Of a stretch of 64,000 bases of DNA, positions 52,859-60,725 are shown piece after piece (position 1 is the stretch's first letter; each line of letters starts with the position of its first letter). The notes beneath the pieces are model-generated. The model saw only the letters and a program-made list of their open reading frames with translations. It did not search any database and was not told the DNA's origin. Origin of the DNA: Luteibaculum sp964627445 (GTDB lineage Bacteria; Bacteroidota; Bacteroidia; Flavobacteriales_D; Luteibaculaceae). The stretch lies in the NCBI GenBank assembly GCA_964627445.1, contig CAZVJF010000006.1, positions 124,001 through 188,000 of the forward strand, read 5' to 3'. The position numbers and the translations under genes were made by a program.

Positions 52859-53028
52859 CACGCAAAGGCGCGAAGGCGCAAAGGGAGTGTTTTTTGTTTT
52901 TACTTAATTGTATCGCCAAGGCTCACTGGGTGCTAAAGTTTCAGCTGTACAATTTTTTTGCACGGATTTTTTATAAACTGCCATTAGGTATTCCCACAAC
53001 CTTCTTTGCGTCTTTGCGCCTTAGCGTG
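52859..53028. repeat. MITE-like element c (complete)
   Basis: 170 bp with about 25-bp terminal inverted repeats built of CGCAAAG heptamers: CACGCAAAGGCGCGAAGG... on the left and ...TCTTTGCGCCTTAGCGTG on the right. No coding capacity. Confidence 0.7.
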
Positions 53029-53078
53029 CCAAAGTATTCATCCGAGGCGTGAAGTCGCAGAGAAGAGGTTTATTTATG

Positions 53079-53456
53079 TCAAAGGTCGTTGACAATACGA
53101 TGGATGCCGTTCTTAATTAGTGCTTCATTGAAATTAATGAGCAGGCCTAATTTTAGGTCTGTGAGCTTTAGGTAAGTCATTAATTGCTTGTAGTGAACGC
53201 GTTTTAGAAGTTCTATTGCCTTGATTTCAATGATGACCTTATCATTAACCACAATATCTGCCCTGAATCCTTGATCCAATTTTAGGTCTTTCCAAAAAAC
53301 AGGAATACTCTTTTGGCGGGATATCGAAAGTCCCAAATCTTCTAGTTCATAGCAGAGCACTTCCTCATAAACGGATTCAAATAGCCCTGGTCCTAATTGA
53401 CGATGAATTTGAAAGCAGGCGTCAACTACTGTTTTAGCTATTTCGTTCTCATGCAT
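53079..53456 (-). CDS. GxxExxY protein (PD-(D/E)xK-like)
   Basis: 125 residues. It is named for the motif GPGLFESVYEE (G-x-x-E-x-x-Y). FRADIVVNDKVIIEIKAIEL gives the D...ExK nuclease-like site. The family is widespread in Bacteroidota and its function is unknown. It lies between MITE-like elements, a common setting for this family, so it may help to mobilise them or be carried by them. Confidence 0.92.
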   Translation of the reverse strand: MHENEIAKTVVDACFQIHRQLGPGLFESVYEEVLCYELEDLGLSISRQKSIPVFWKDLKLDQGFRADIVVNDKVIIEIKAIELLKRVHYKQLMTYLKLTDLKLGLLINFNEALIKNGIHRIVNDL

Positions 53457-53532
53457 AGCAACCTTAATAAGTGCCCCTAGTTATCCTTAGGATCCTTCTT
53501 TCCGCCTTTGCTTCCTGGCGCTGTTTTTTATT

Positions 53533-53700
53533 CACGCAAAGCCGCAAAGTCGCAAAGGGAGTGTTTCGTTTTTTAAATTAACCGTAGCGTCAAGACTCCG
53601 TGGGTGTTTAGGTTTAACTCTTGTTTTTTTTGCATGGATCTTCGTAAACCGACTGTAGGTATTCCCATAATCCATCTTCGCGTCTTTGCGCCTTGGCGTG
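53533..53700. repeat. MITE-like element b (complete)
   Basis: 168 bp. Left end CACGCAAAGCCGCAAAG and right end CGTCTTTGCGCCTTGGCGTG form terminal inverted repeats. The interior matches element a at nearly every base. It sits just 3' of the esterase gene. Confidence 0.75.
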
Positions 53701-53746
53701 CTACAGTATTCATCAAAAGCGTGAAGCGTTGGTTGTGCTAGTATGC

Positions 53747-55129
53747 CTACTCCAATATCAGTTTCTGCACGTGGCTTTCACCGTTAGAAGATTGGGCTTG
53801 CACAAAATAGAGGCCGCGTTTCCAGTCAGCTACATCAAAGGTTTCAGTGGTGCGTAGCGTTTTCCGAAAAACCGACTTTCCACTCACATCCATAATGGTT
53901 ACAAGGGCGTCTGTTTGCTCGGGCACTTGGATAGTAATGCGGGCTTGTGCTGGATTGGGGCTTGCTAAAGTGGGCCAGGTTAGCGCACTTTTTTCGGTAA
54001 TCGAAGTCTGTGAGCAAGGCACCACCACCCCGTTGTTAAAGTCGCAGGGCGGCTCATTTTCATCGATGCCATCTACTTCACCCAGTCCAAGAAAATCTTC
54101 GTAGACATGCTTTACCGTAAACTGCATCAGTGTGTCCATGTACAGGGCAGCGGTATCGCTGTTCTGAAAGTTAATGTAGGGTACATGGTCGGCACCATAC
54201 CACGTGTAAAATTTGTGCGTATAGCCTTGCTCGTCCGAGTACCGGTCCATATCGTAGCTACCTTTAACCTCAATAATGGGTAACCCCGGCTCGGGAGGAA
54301 GAGGGGTGAGGTCGTTTAAATTAATTACTCGCGTACCATAGGGTACGGTTCCATCTTCGGTTCCGTGCATAGAGATAAAAGGTACGTTGCGCGAATAGCT
54401 ATCGTCTATCCAGTCCAACTCTTTTGTGGCTCCACAAAAGTTTATAACACCATGGATTTCCGAGGAGTTGCTTAAATCGTTTGTGGTGCCCTCAATGCCA
54501 TCCAATCCAAAGCGTGGATCTTCGTTAACTGCTAGTCGTTCTGAGGTGTCTACGTAGGTAGGCACTTCTTCGGGAAGGTTTAAATACACCATGTTGGTGG
54601 CGATAAACGCTCCGGCCGAGGTTCCTCCAAAATAAATGCGGTTGGTATCTATGTTGTAGTCTGCAGCCTTAGAACGCATGTAGCGTACGGCAGCCCTTCC
54701 GTCTTGTAGGGCACGATAAACGGTACGCACTGCGGCAATGGAATCTACCGGAGCTTCATAACCCAAGCGGTAACTTATGGAAGCGGTAACAAAACCACGT
54801 TCGGCAAATTCTTTACAGAAGTATACGATATCTGCATCTTCTTTAGTCCCGCCTAAAAAAGAGCCACCGTGGGCCCAAATAATAAGCGGACGTTCTCTTA
54901 GCGTGTCGGTTAAGGGGGGGTAATAGATATCAATGAAAACATCTTCTTCTGTAAGGCCCACTTCGCCTTCCAAGATGTTGTACACGTAGTTGCTACCATA
55001 AACTAAATTGCTGTCTTTGGTGATGCTGTTTTCTGGGAATACCTTGTCGTAAAAACGCTGGGCGCGCTGTCCGTAGGTGTTACAAAATAAAAGAAGTAGG
55101 GATAGTAAGGCGAGTAGCTGTTTGTGCAT
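53747..55129 (-). CDS. Secreted alpha/beta-hydrolase (carboxylesterase-like), T9SS sorting
   Basis: 460 residues with a signal peptide (MHKQLLALLSLLLLFCNTYG). The oxyanion motif WAHGGSFLGG, nucleophile elbow FGGTSAGAF, acid SMHGTEDGTVPYG and His in WYGADHVPYINF define the catalytic set. The C-terminal 80 residues (ASPNPAQARITIQVPEQ through KLILE) are a T9SS type A domain. It is probably an extracellular esterase for polysaccharide side groups or lipids; the substrate cannot be told. Confidence 0.92.
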   Translation of the reverse strand: MHKQLLALLSLLLLFCNTYGQRAQRFYDKVFPENSITKDSNLVYGSNYVYNILEGEVGLTEEDVFIDIYYPPLTDTLRERPLIIWAHGGSFLGGTKEDADIVYFCKEFAERGFVTASISYRLGYEAPVDSIAAVRTVYRALQDGRAAVRYMRSKAADYNIDTNRIYFGGTSAGAFIATNMVYLNLPEEVPTYVDTSERLAVNEDPRFGLDGIEGTTNDLSNSSEIHGVINFCGATKELDWIDDSYSRNVPFISMHGTEDGTVPYGTRVINLNDLTPLPPEPGLPIIEVKGSYDMDRYSDEQGYTHKFYTWYGADHVPYINFQNSDTAALYMDTLMQFTVKHVYEDFLGLGEVDGIDENEPPCDFNNGVVVPCSQTSITEKSALTWPTLASPNPAQARITIQVPEQTDALVTIMDVSGKSVFRKTLRTTETFDVADWKRGLYFVQAQSSNGESHVQKLILE

Positions 55130-55480
55130 GTTGTATTAGGTTATGGAAGTGTAAAGATAACTTTAATGCAATGTTAATCAATAACGTCTGTTCTTGTGTC
55201 TACGTGGTATCCAAATAATATATGGTGATAATGGATTTTATTGACGGTATTTATCACGGTATTCTCTTTTGAAAAATATTGTTACTTTCGTGCCGTGATA
55301 CAACGCCTCGTACATACGTATTCTTGCTTTTTGGCTACCTACACATGTAGGTACAGAGCATTGGCTGTTGTTGTACGAAGACCCTAAGGGGTTGTACATA
55401 TCGTTAAGAATGGGCTACGTGCTCATCATTTTTCCACTCGGTTTCTTTCTTATTTAATACACTTAAAATTCAACACTTCT
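55130..55480. other. arg operon regulatory region
   Basis: TACTTTCG at 55283-55290 resembles a Bacteroidota -7 box. It is bracketed by TATCACGG (55252-55259) and CCGTGATA (55293-55300), an 8-bp perfect dyad. The direct repeat ACGGTATT occurs at 55244 and 55256. A palindrome TACCTACA-CA-TGTAGGTA (55336-55353) lies in the leader. These are operator candidates for an arginine repressor. No gene is present. Confidence 0.45.
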
Positions 55481-56122
55481 ATGAGCGTTGTGGTTTGTGT
55501 TGCTACTGCAGCACATCACCAGCATGCATTATCCATTTGTAAACTAATGGAAGATGCCGCTAAAGTACGCGGCACGGGCATCGCCAAGCGAAAACCTGAG
55601 TATTTGCAATCGAAAATGTCCGCGGGCCAGGCAGTCCTTGCACTCAACGAGCAGCAGCACCCTGTAGGTTTTTGCTATATCGAATCTTGGGAGGATAAAA
55701 AGTACGTGGCCAACTCGGGACTCATTGTGCACCCCGATTACCGCAGTACCGGATTGGCCAAAGCCATTAAAGCCGAGGCATTTAAACTGTCTCGCAAGTT
55801 ATTTCCAGACGCCAAAATGTTTGGCATAACCACCAGTATGGCCGTAATGAAAATCAATACAGAGCTGGGATATCGCCCAGCTACCTTTTCGGAAATAACG
55901 CAAGACGATGCTTTCTGGAAAGGCTGTGCCACTTGTGTGAATTACGACATACTCCAACGTACCGAGCGTAAAATGTGCTTGTGCACAGCCATGGTGGCAA
56001 CACCGCAAGATCAAAGTCCCAAGGACAAGAAAAAAGCCTGGACCAGCTTTCAGGAATTTTTAAAAAAGCGTAGGGCCCGCTTCAAAGAGAAATTTGGAAA
56101 AATCACAATAAACCTATTTTAA
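55481..56122 (+). CDS. GNAT acetyltransferase, first gene of the arg operon
   Basis: 213 residues. The GNAT acyl-CoA loop reads LIVHPDYRSTGLAKAIKAEA, followed by FGITTSMAVMKINTELGYRP. A GNAT of this type heads arginine operons in many Bacteroidota and may supply the acylglutamate step. A C-terminal Lys/Arg-rich tail of about 30 residues follows. Its stop is 1 bp before argG. Confidence 0.88.
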   Translation: MSVVVCVATAAHHQHALSICKLMEDAAKVRGTGIAKRKPEYLQSKMSAGQAVLALNEQQHPVGFCYIESWEDKKYVANSGLIVHPDYRSTGLAKAIKAEAFKLSRKLFPDAKMFGITTSMAVMKINTELGYRPATFSEITQDDAFWKGCATCVNYDILQRTERKMCLCTAMVATPQDQSPKDKKKAWTSFQEFLKKRRARFKEKFGKITINLF

Positions 56123-56123
56123 A

Positions 56124-57314
56124 ATGACTAAAAAAATACTGCTCGCATACAGTGGCGGGCTAGATACTTCTTTTTGCGTAGTGCATTTAAAAGCCCAAGG
56201 CTGGGAGGTACATGCGGCTTTGGTAAATACGGGTGGATGCGATTCTAGCGAATATCCAGCCATTGAAAGTCGTGCAAAAGCTTTGGGTGCAGCCTCGTTT
56301 ACCGTACTGGAAGAGACCGAAAATTACTACCAGGAAGTAGTCAAGTTTCTGCTGTTTGGTAATGTGTTAAAAGGCGATACCTATCCCTTGTCGGTAAGTG
56401 CAGAGCGCAACCACCAGGCCAATGCATTGGTGCAGTACGCCAAAACATTGGGTGTGCAAGCCATTGCCCACGGGAGTACAGGTGCAGGAAACGATCAGGT
56501 ACGGTTTGATATGGTTTTTCAAACCCAGGCGCCCGAACTAGAAATCATTACCCCCATTCGCGATATGCAGCTCTCGCGCGAAGCAGAAATAGCGTTTCTG
56601 CAAGAGCATGGTGTGGAGATGTCTTTTGAAAAAAGCAAGTACTCCATCAATAAAGGGCTTTGGGGAACGAGTGTGGGCGGTGCGGAGACCCTTACATCCC
56701 ACCAAAACTTACCGGATTCGGCTTATCCAACCCCATGCACGCAACAAGGCTGTGAAACTTTAAAAATCCAGTTTGATCAAGGAGAACCGGTGGCCGTAAA
56801 TGGTGTGGCTATGGCTCCTGTGGCATGTATTGAGAAAATAAATGCCCTGGCAGGTAGCTATGCTATTGGTCGCGATATTCACGTGGGAGACACCATTATT
56901 GGCATTAAAGGTCGCGTGGGTTTTGAAGCGCCAGCGGCCGTGGTGCTTATCAAAGCGCATCAGTTGCTAGAGAAGCACTGCCTCAGTAAGTGGCAGCAGC
57001 ATTGGAAAAAACAGTTGGCCGAGTGGTATGGCATGTTTTTGCACGAAGCACTTTTCCAAGAGCCCGTAATGCGCAACATTGAAGGGTTTTTGCAAGACAC
57101 ACAAAACCAGGTTACCGGCACGGTAGAAGTGCAGTTGCACCCGTACCGTTTTGAGATGGTAGGCGTAACATCGGAAAACGATTTGATGCAAGCCGATTTT
57201 GGTGCCTATGGTGAAATGAATAAAGCCTGGACAGGCGAGGACGTAAAAGGCTTTACCAAAATTTACGGAAACGCTATTTCGGTAATGCAATCCATAAACC
57301 AGCGAAGGCCCTAG
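56124..57314 (+). CDS. argG: Argininosuccinate synthase
   Basis: 396 residues. The ATP pyrophosphatase loop AYSGGLDTSFCVVHL, HGSTGAGNDQVRFDM and IITPIRDM are diagnostic. It joins citrulline and aspartate using ATP. It is followed by argF' after 63 bp, where other Bacteroidota carry argC and argD. Confidence 0.97.
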   Translation: MTKKILLAYSGGLDTSFCVVHLKAQGWEVHAALVNTGGCDSSEYPAIESRAKALGAASFTVLEETENYYQEVVKFLLFGNVLKGDTYPLSVSAERNHQANALVQYAKTLGVQAIAHGSTGAGNDQVRFDMVFQTQAPELEIITPIRDMQLSREAEIAFLQEHGVEMSFEKSKYSINKGLWGTSVGGAETLTSHQNLPDSAYPTPCTQQGCETLKIQFDQGEPVAVNGVAMAPVACIEKINALAGSYAIGRDIHVGDTIIGIKGRVGFEAPAAVVLIKAHQLLEKHCLSKWQQHWKKQLAEWYGMFLHEALFQEPVMRNIEGFLQDTQNQVTGTVEVQLHPYRFEMVGVTSENDLMQADFGAYGEMNKAWTGEDVKGFTKIYGNAISVMQSINQRRP

Positions 57315-57377
57315 TTTTTAATGATCATCGGTTGGAAAAGTCCACCAAAAAATGCCAATCCATTAAAAACAAAAAGC

Positions 57378-58358
57378 ATGAATTTCACATCTATATTTAA
57401 TATTTCAGAGCCTCAAAATTTTTTGCAGGAGGCTTTGCAGCACAAACAAAGTCCGCTGGCTCACCGTCATTTGGGGCAGGGTAAAACCCTGGGGCTCATC
57501 TTTTTAAATCCTAGCTTACGTACGCGATTGAGTACACAGAAAGCCGCACAAAATTTGGGTTTGCAAACCATGGTAGTCAACCTGAATAGCGAAGGCTGGC
57601 AGTTGGAGACTGAAGATGGGGTTATTATGGACCAAGGCAGTCAGGAGCACATTAAAGAGGCCGCTGGCGTTATTTCTCAGTATTGCGATATTATTGGTAT
57701 TCGCACGTTTCCAGGGCTAAAATCCTACCAAGACGACTACCAAGAAAAAATTCTTAGTGCCTTTGTAAAACATGCTTCGGTTCCTGTCCTCAGTTTAGAA
57801 AGCGCAACAGAGCACCCTTTGCAGTCTTTGGCCGATTGGATTACCATAACGGAACACCAAAAAACAAGCAAACCTAAGGTGGTGTTAACATGGGCTCCGC
57901 ATCCCAAAGTGTTGCCACAAGCGGTGGCCAATTCTTTTGCAGGGTGGATGCGCCATGCCGATGTAGATTTTTGCATTGCCAACCCAAAAGGCTACGATCT
58001 CGATCCTAAATTTATCCCGGGTATACCAGTGCTGCACAACCAGGAAGAAGCACTTCAAAATGCCGATTTTGTGTATGCTAAAAACTGGTCTGCCGTGGCT
58101 CCGTACGGACAAAAAATCCCGGTAGAAAAAGACTGGAGCATATCCAGCCAAAAAATGGCTTTAACCAACCAGGCCTACTTTATGCACTGCTTGCCCGTGC
58201 GCAGAAATGTGGTGGTGCACGATGCGGTTTTAGACGGTCCAAAAAGTTTGGTGTTACAGCAAGCCGAAAATCGTATTTATGCGGCACAGGCCGTTTTAGC
58301 AAAACAATTGACGGCCGTTGCCGAAACACAAGCGGTATGCAACACAATAGAAGAATAG
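57378..58358 (+). CDS. argF': N-acyl-L-ornithine carbamoyltransferase
   Basis: 326 residues from ATG 57378, matching the family start; 57321 would add 19 residues. The carbamoyl-phosphate motif reads FLNPSLRTRLSTQKAA. FMHCLPVRRNVVV is the C-terminal active-site loop. In place of the normal ornithine motif it has acyl-ornithine features, such as the EDGVIMDQGSQEHIKEAAGV loop. Bacteroidota enzymes use N-succinylornithine, with Pro in this loop before EHI; here it is Gln89, so the acyl specificity is uncertain. argE follows after 1 bp. Confidence 0.93.
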   Translation: MNFTSIFNISEPQNFLQEALQHKQSPLAHRHLGQGKTLGLIFLNPSLRTRLSTQKAAQNLGLQTMVVNLNSEGWQLETEDGVIMDQGSQEHIKEAAGVISQYCDIIGIRTFPGLKSYQDDYQEKILSAFVKHASVPVLSLESATEHPLQSLADWITITEHQKTSKPKVVLTWAPHPKVLPQAVANSFAGWMRHADVDFCIANPKGYDLDPKFIPGIPVLHNQEEALQNADFVYAKNWSAVAPYGQKIPVEKDWSISSQKMALTNQAYFMHCLPVRRNVVVHDAVLDGPKSLVLQQAENRIYAAQAVLAKQLTAVAETQAVCNTIEE

Positions 58359-58359
58359 C

Positions 58360-59433
58360 ATGGATACAAAGACCATAAGCACGCTAGACCTATCTTGGGT
58401 TACCCAGCATGTGCAACAGTTAGTGGCTATTCCTTCATTTTCTAAAGAAGAGCAGGATACTGCCGATTTTATAGCAAAAATACTATCCAACCATGGCATA
58501 CCCGTACTGCGTGATAAAAACAATGTGTGGGCGAAAAACAAACATTTTGATGCTGGAAAACCTACGTTGTTACTCAATTCGCATCACGATACCGTAAAAC
58601 CCAATGCGAACTATACCCGCGACCCCCACGATGCCTGTGTAGTGGATGATAAACTGTACGGTTTGGGGAGCAACGATGCTGGTGGGGCACTCATTTGCCT
58701 GCTAGCCAATTTTCTGCATTTCTATGAACAGGCCGAACTCAAATACAACCTCATTTTTGCGGCAACTACCGAAGAAGAAATATCGGGTAAGGATGGCATT
58801 GCACGTATTCTCCCACAACTGGGTGAAATAGATGCCGCCATTGTAGGTGAACCCACTCAAATGCACATGGCCGTTGCCGAGAAGGGCTTACTGGTTATTG
58901 ATGCCTACGCAAAAGGAAAACCGGGGCATGCTGCGCACTACGATAATGAAAATGCCATTGAAGTGGCTGTGCGAGATATTCGTTGGTTGCAGCAGAATTA
59001 TTTTGAAGACGTCTCGGAGCTTTTGGGACCTGTAAAAACAACTGTTACCCAAATCCAGGCAGGAACGCAGCACAATGTAGTTCCGGGCGAGTGCCATTTT
59101 GTTATTGATGTTCGTACCAACGAAAAGTACACGAACAAAGAGGTTTTTGAGATTTTACAGCGCCATTTGCACAGTAGTTTGAAGGCCCGCTCTTTTCGGT
59201 TGAATTCTTCGGGGATTGCTAGCGACCACGATTTGGTGTTGGCGGCACAAGAACTGGGCATAACACGTTATGGATCGCCAACCATATCAGACCAAGCGTT
59301 GATGCCGTTTCCCAGCATAAAAATGGGACCTGGAGTAAGTCAGCGCTCCCATACGGCCGATGAGTTCATAACATTACACGAACTGACTTTAGGCCTAAAA
59401 CAATACCACAAACTGCTAACACATATTTTATGA
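58360..59433 (+). CDS. argE: M20-family acyl-ornithine/acyl-citrulline deacylase
   Basis: 357 residues. Zinc ligands are in LLNSHHDTV (His), LGSNDAGGALI (Asp), ATTEEEISG (Glu pair) and AIVGEPTQ. The last His is in SQRSHTADEF. It removes the acyl group from acylcitrulline (or acylornithine), giving the free substrate for argG. Its stop overlaps argH by 4 bp. Confidence 0.93.
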   Translation: MDTKTISTLDLSWVTQHVQQLVAIPSFSKEEQDTADFIAKILSNHGIPVLRDKNNVWAKNKHFDAGKPTLLLNSHHDTVKPNANYTRDPHDACVVDDKLYGLGSNDAGGALICLLANFLHFYEQAELKYNLIFAATTEEEISGKDGIARILPQLGEIDAAIVGEPTQMHMAVAEKGLLVIDAYAKGKPGHAAHYDNENAIEVAVRDIRWLQQNYFEDVSELLGPVKTTVTQIQAGTQHNVVPGECHFVIDVRTNEKYTNKEVFEILQRHLHSSLKARSFRLNSSGIASDHDLVLAAQELGITRYGSPTISDQALMPFPSIKMGPGVSQRSHTADEFITLHELTLGLKQYHKLLTHIL

Positions 59434-60725
59434 AACTCTGGGATAAAGGATACACGATAAACAATTTGGTACAGCGCTATACGGTGGGCAAAGACCGAGA
59501 GCTAGATCTTTATCTAGCACGGTATGACGTACAAGCCAGCAAGGCGCATGCAGCCATGTTGGGCGAGGTGGGTTTGCTCAGCGAAAAAGAAGTGAAGCAA
59601 CTAAGTGATGCCTTAGACGAGGTAATGCAAGATATAGATGCAGGGCACTTTGAAATAGAAACGGAGTATGAGGATGTGCACTCTAAACTAGAAGCAGTGC
59701 TAACCCAAAAAGTAGGAGAGGCGGGAAAAAAAATTCACAGCGCACGCTCTAGAAACGACCAGGTTTTGGTGGCGTTGCACCTGTTTTGCAAGGCCGAGTT
59801 AAAGGAACTGAAGACGCTGATCCATGACCTGTTTACGACATTAATGGAATTGGCCGATAAGCACCAATCGGTAGCCATGCCCGGCTATACGCACTTGCAA
59901 GTGGCCATGCCATCGAGTTTCGGCTTGTGGTTCTCTGCCATTGCAGAAACATTAATCGATGATGTGGTGCAGCTGAACGCGTCCTACCAAATTGCCGATC
60001 AAAATCCGCTGGGTTCTGCCGCTGGATATGGTTCTTCTTTTCCAATAAACAGAGCAAGTACTACAGAAGCATTAGATTTTGCTTGGATGAAGTACAACGC
60101 CATTGCCTGCCAGTACAATCGGGGTCGCCTAGAAAAAAGTATGGCCTTTACGCTGAGCAGCATAGGGGGCACCTTAAATAAGCTGGCCAACGACATGTGC
60201 TTGTTTGTGAATCAGAATTTTGGATTTGTAGGTTTTCCAAAAGAGTTGTGTACGGGGTCTAGCATTATGCCCCACAAGCAAAACCCCGATGTGTGGGAGC
60301 TTATGCGTGCCCACTGCAACAAGGCACAACAGCTTCCTAGCGAAATAGCCCTATTAACTACCAACCTGGCAACGGGTTACCACCGCGATTTCCAGCTGCT
60401 AAAAGAAACGCTACTTCCCGCCATACTGCAGATGAAGGAAAACCTAAAGGCAGCTACCTTTATGCTGCAACATGTTGAGGTGAATACAAAGATCTTGGAC
60501 AATGATATCTACCAATACATGTACAGCGTGGAAGCAGTTAATGCCCAGGTGCTCAATGGAGCCTCGTTTCGCGATGCGTACAAAAACTTAGGGCAGGAAA
60601 TTGCAGCGGGACATTTTCAGCCGAACAAGCAGGTACACCATACCCACCAGGGGTCTGTGGGGAATTTGTGTTTGCAGGAGATCCAGGAAAAGTGGACTGC
60701 CGTTACCGCTATTTCAAAAGCCTAA
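59430..60725 (+). CDS. argH: Argininosuccinate lyase
   Basis: 431 residues. SARSRNDQVLVALHLF and the signature GSSIMPHKQNPDVWEL with the catalytic Ser are intact. It splits argininosuccinate into arginine and fumarate, the last step. The 3' end overlaps the convergent T9SS gene by 17 bp (60709-60725), leaving no space for a terminator between them. Confidence 0.97.
   Translation: MKLWDKGYTINNLVQRYTVGKDRELDLYLARYDVQASKAHAAMLGEVGLLSEKEVKQLSDALDEVMQDIDAGHFEIETEYEDVHSKLEAVLTQKVGEAGKKIHSARSRNDQVLVALHLFCKAELKELKTLIHDLFTTLMELADKHQSVAMPGYTHLQVAMPSSFGLWFSAIAETLIDDVVQLNASYQIADQNPLGSAAGYGSSFPINRASTTEALDFAWMKYNAIACQYNRGRLEKSMAFTLSSIGGTLNKLANDMCLFVNQNFGFVGFPKELCTGSSIMPHKQNPDVWELMRAHCNKAQQLPSEIALLTTNLATGYHRDFQLLKETLLPAILQMKENLKAATFMLQHVEVNTKILDNDIYQYMYSVEAVNAQVLNGASFRDAYKNLGQEIAAGHFQPNKQVHHTHQGSVGNLCLQEIQEKWTAVTAISKA

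Noticed and set aside
52664..53052. Plus-strand frames beginning with IHAKAQSRKGS and FYSRKGAKAQRE
   Set aside because: They translate the CGCAAAG-type repeats. The composition and repeat structure explain them without coding.
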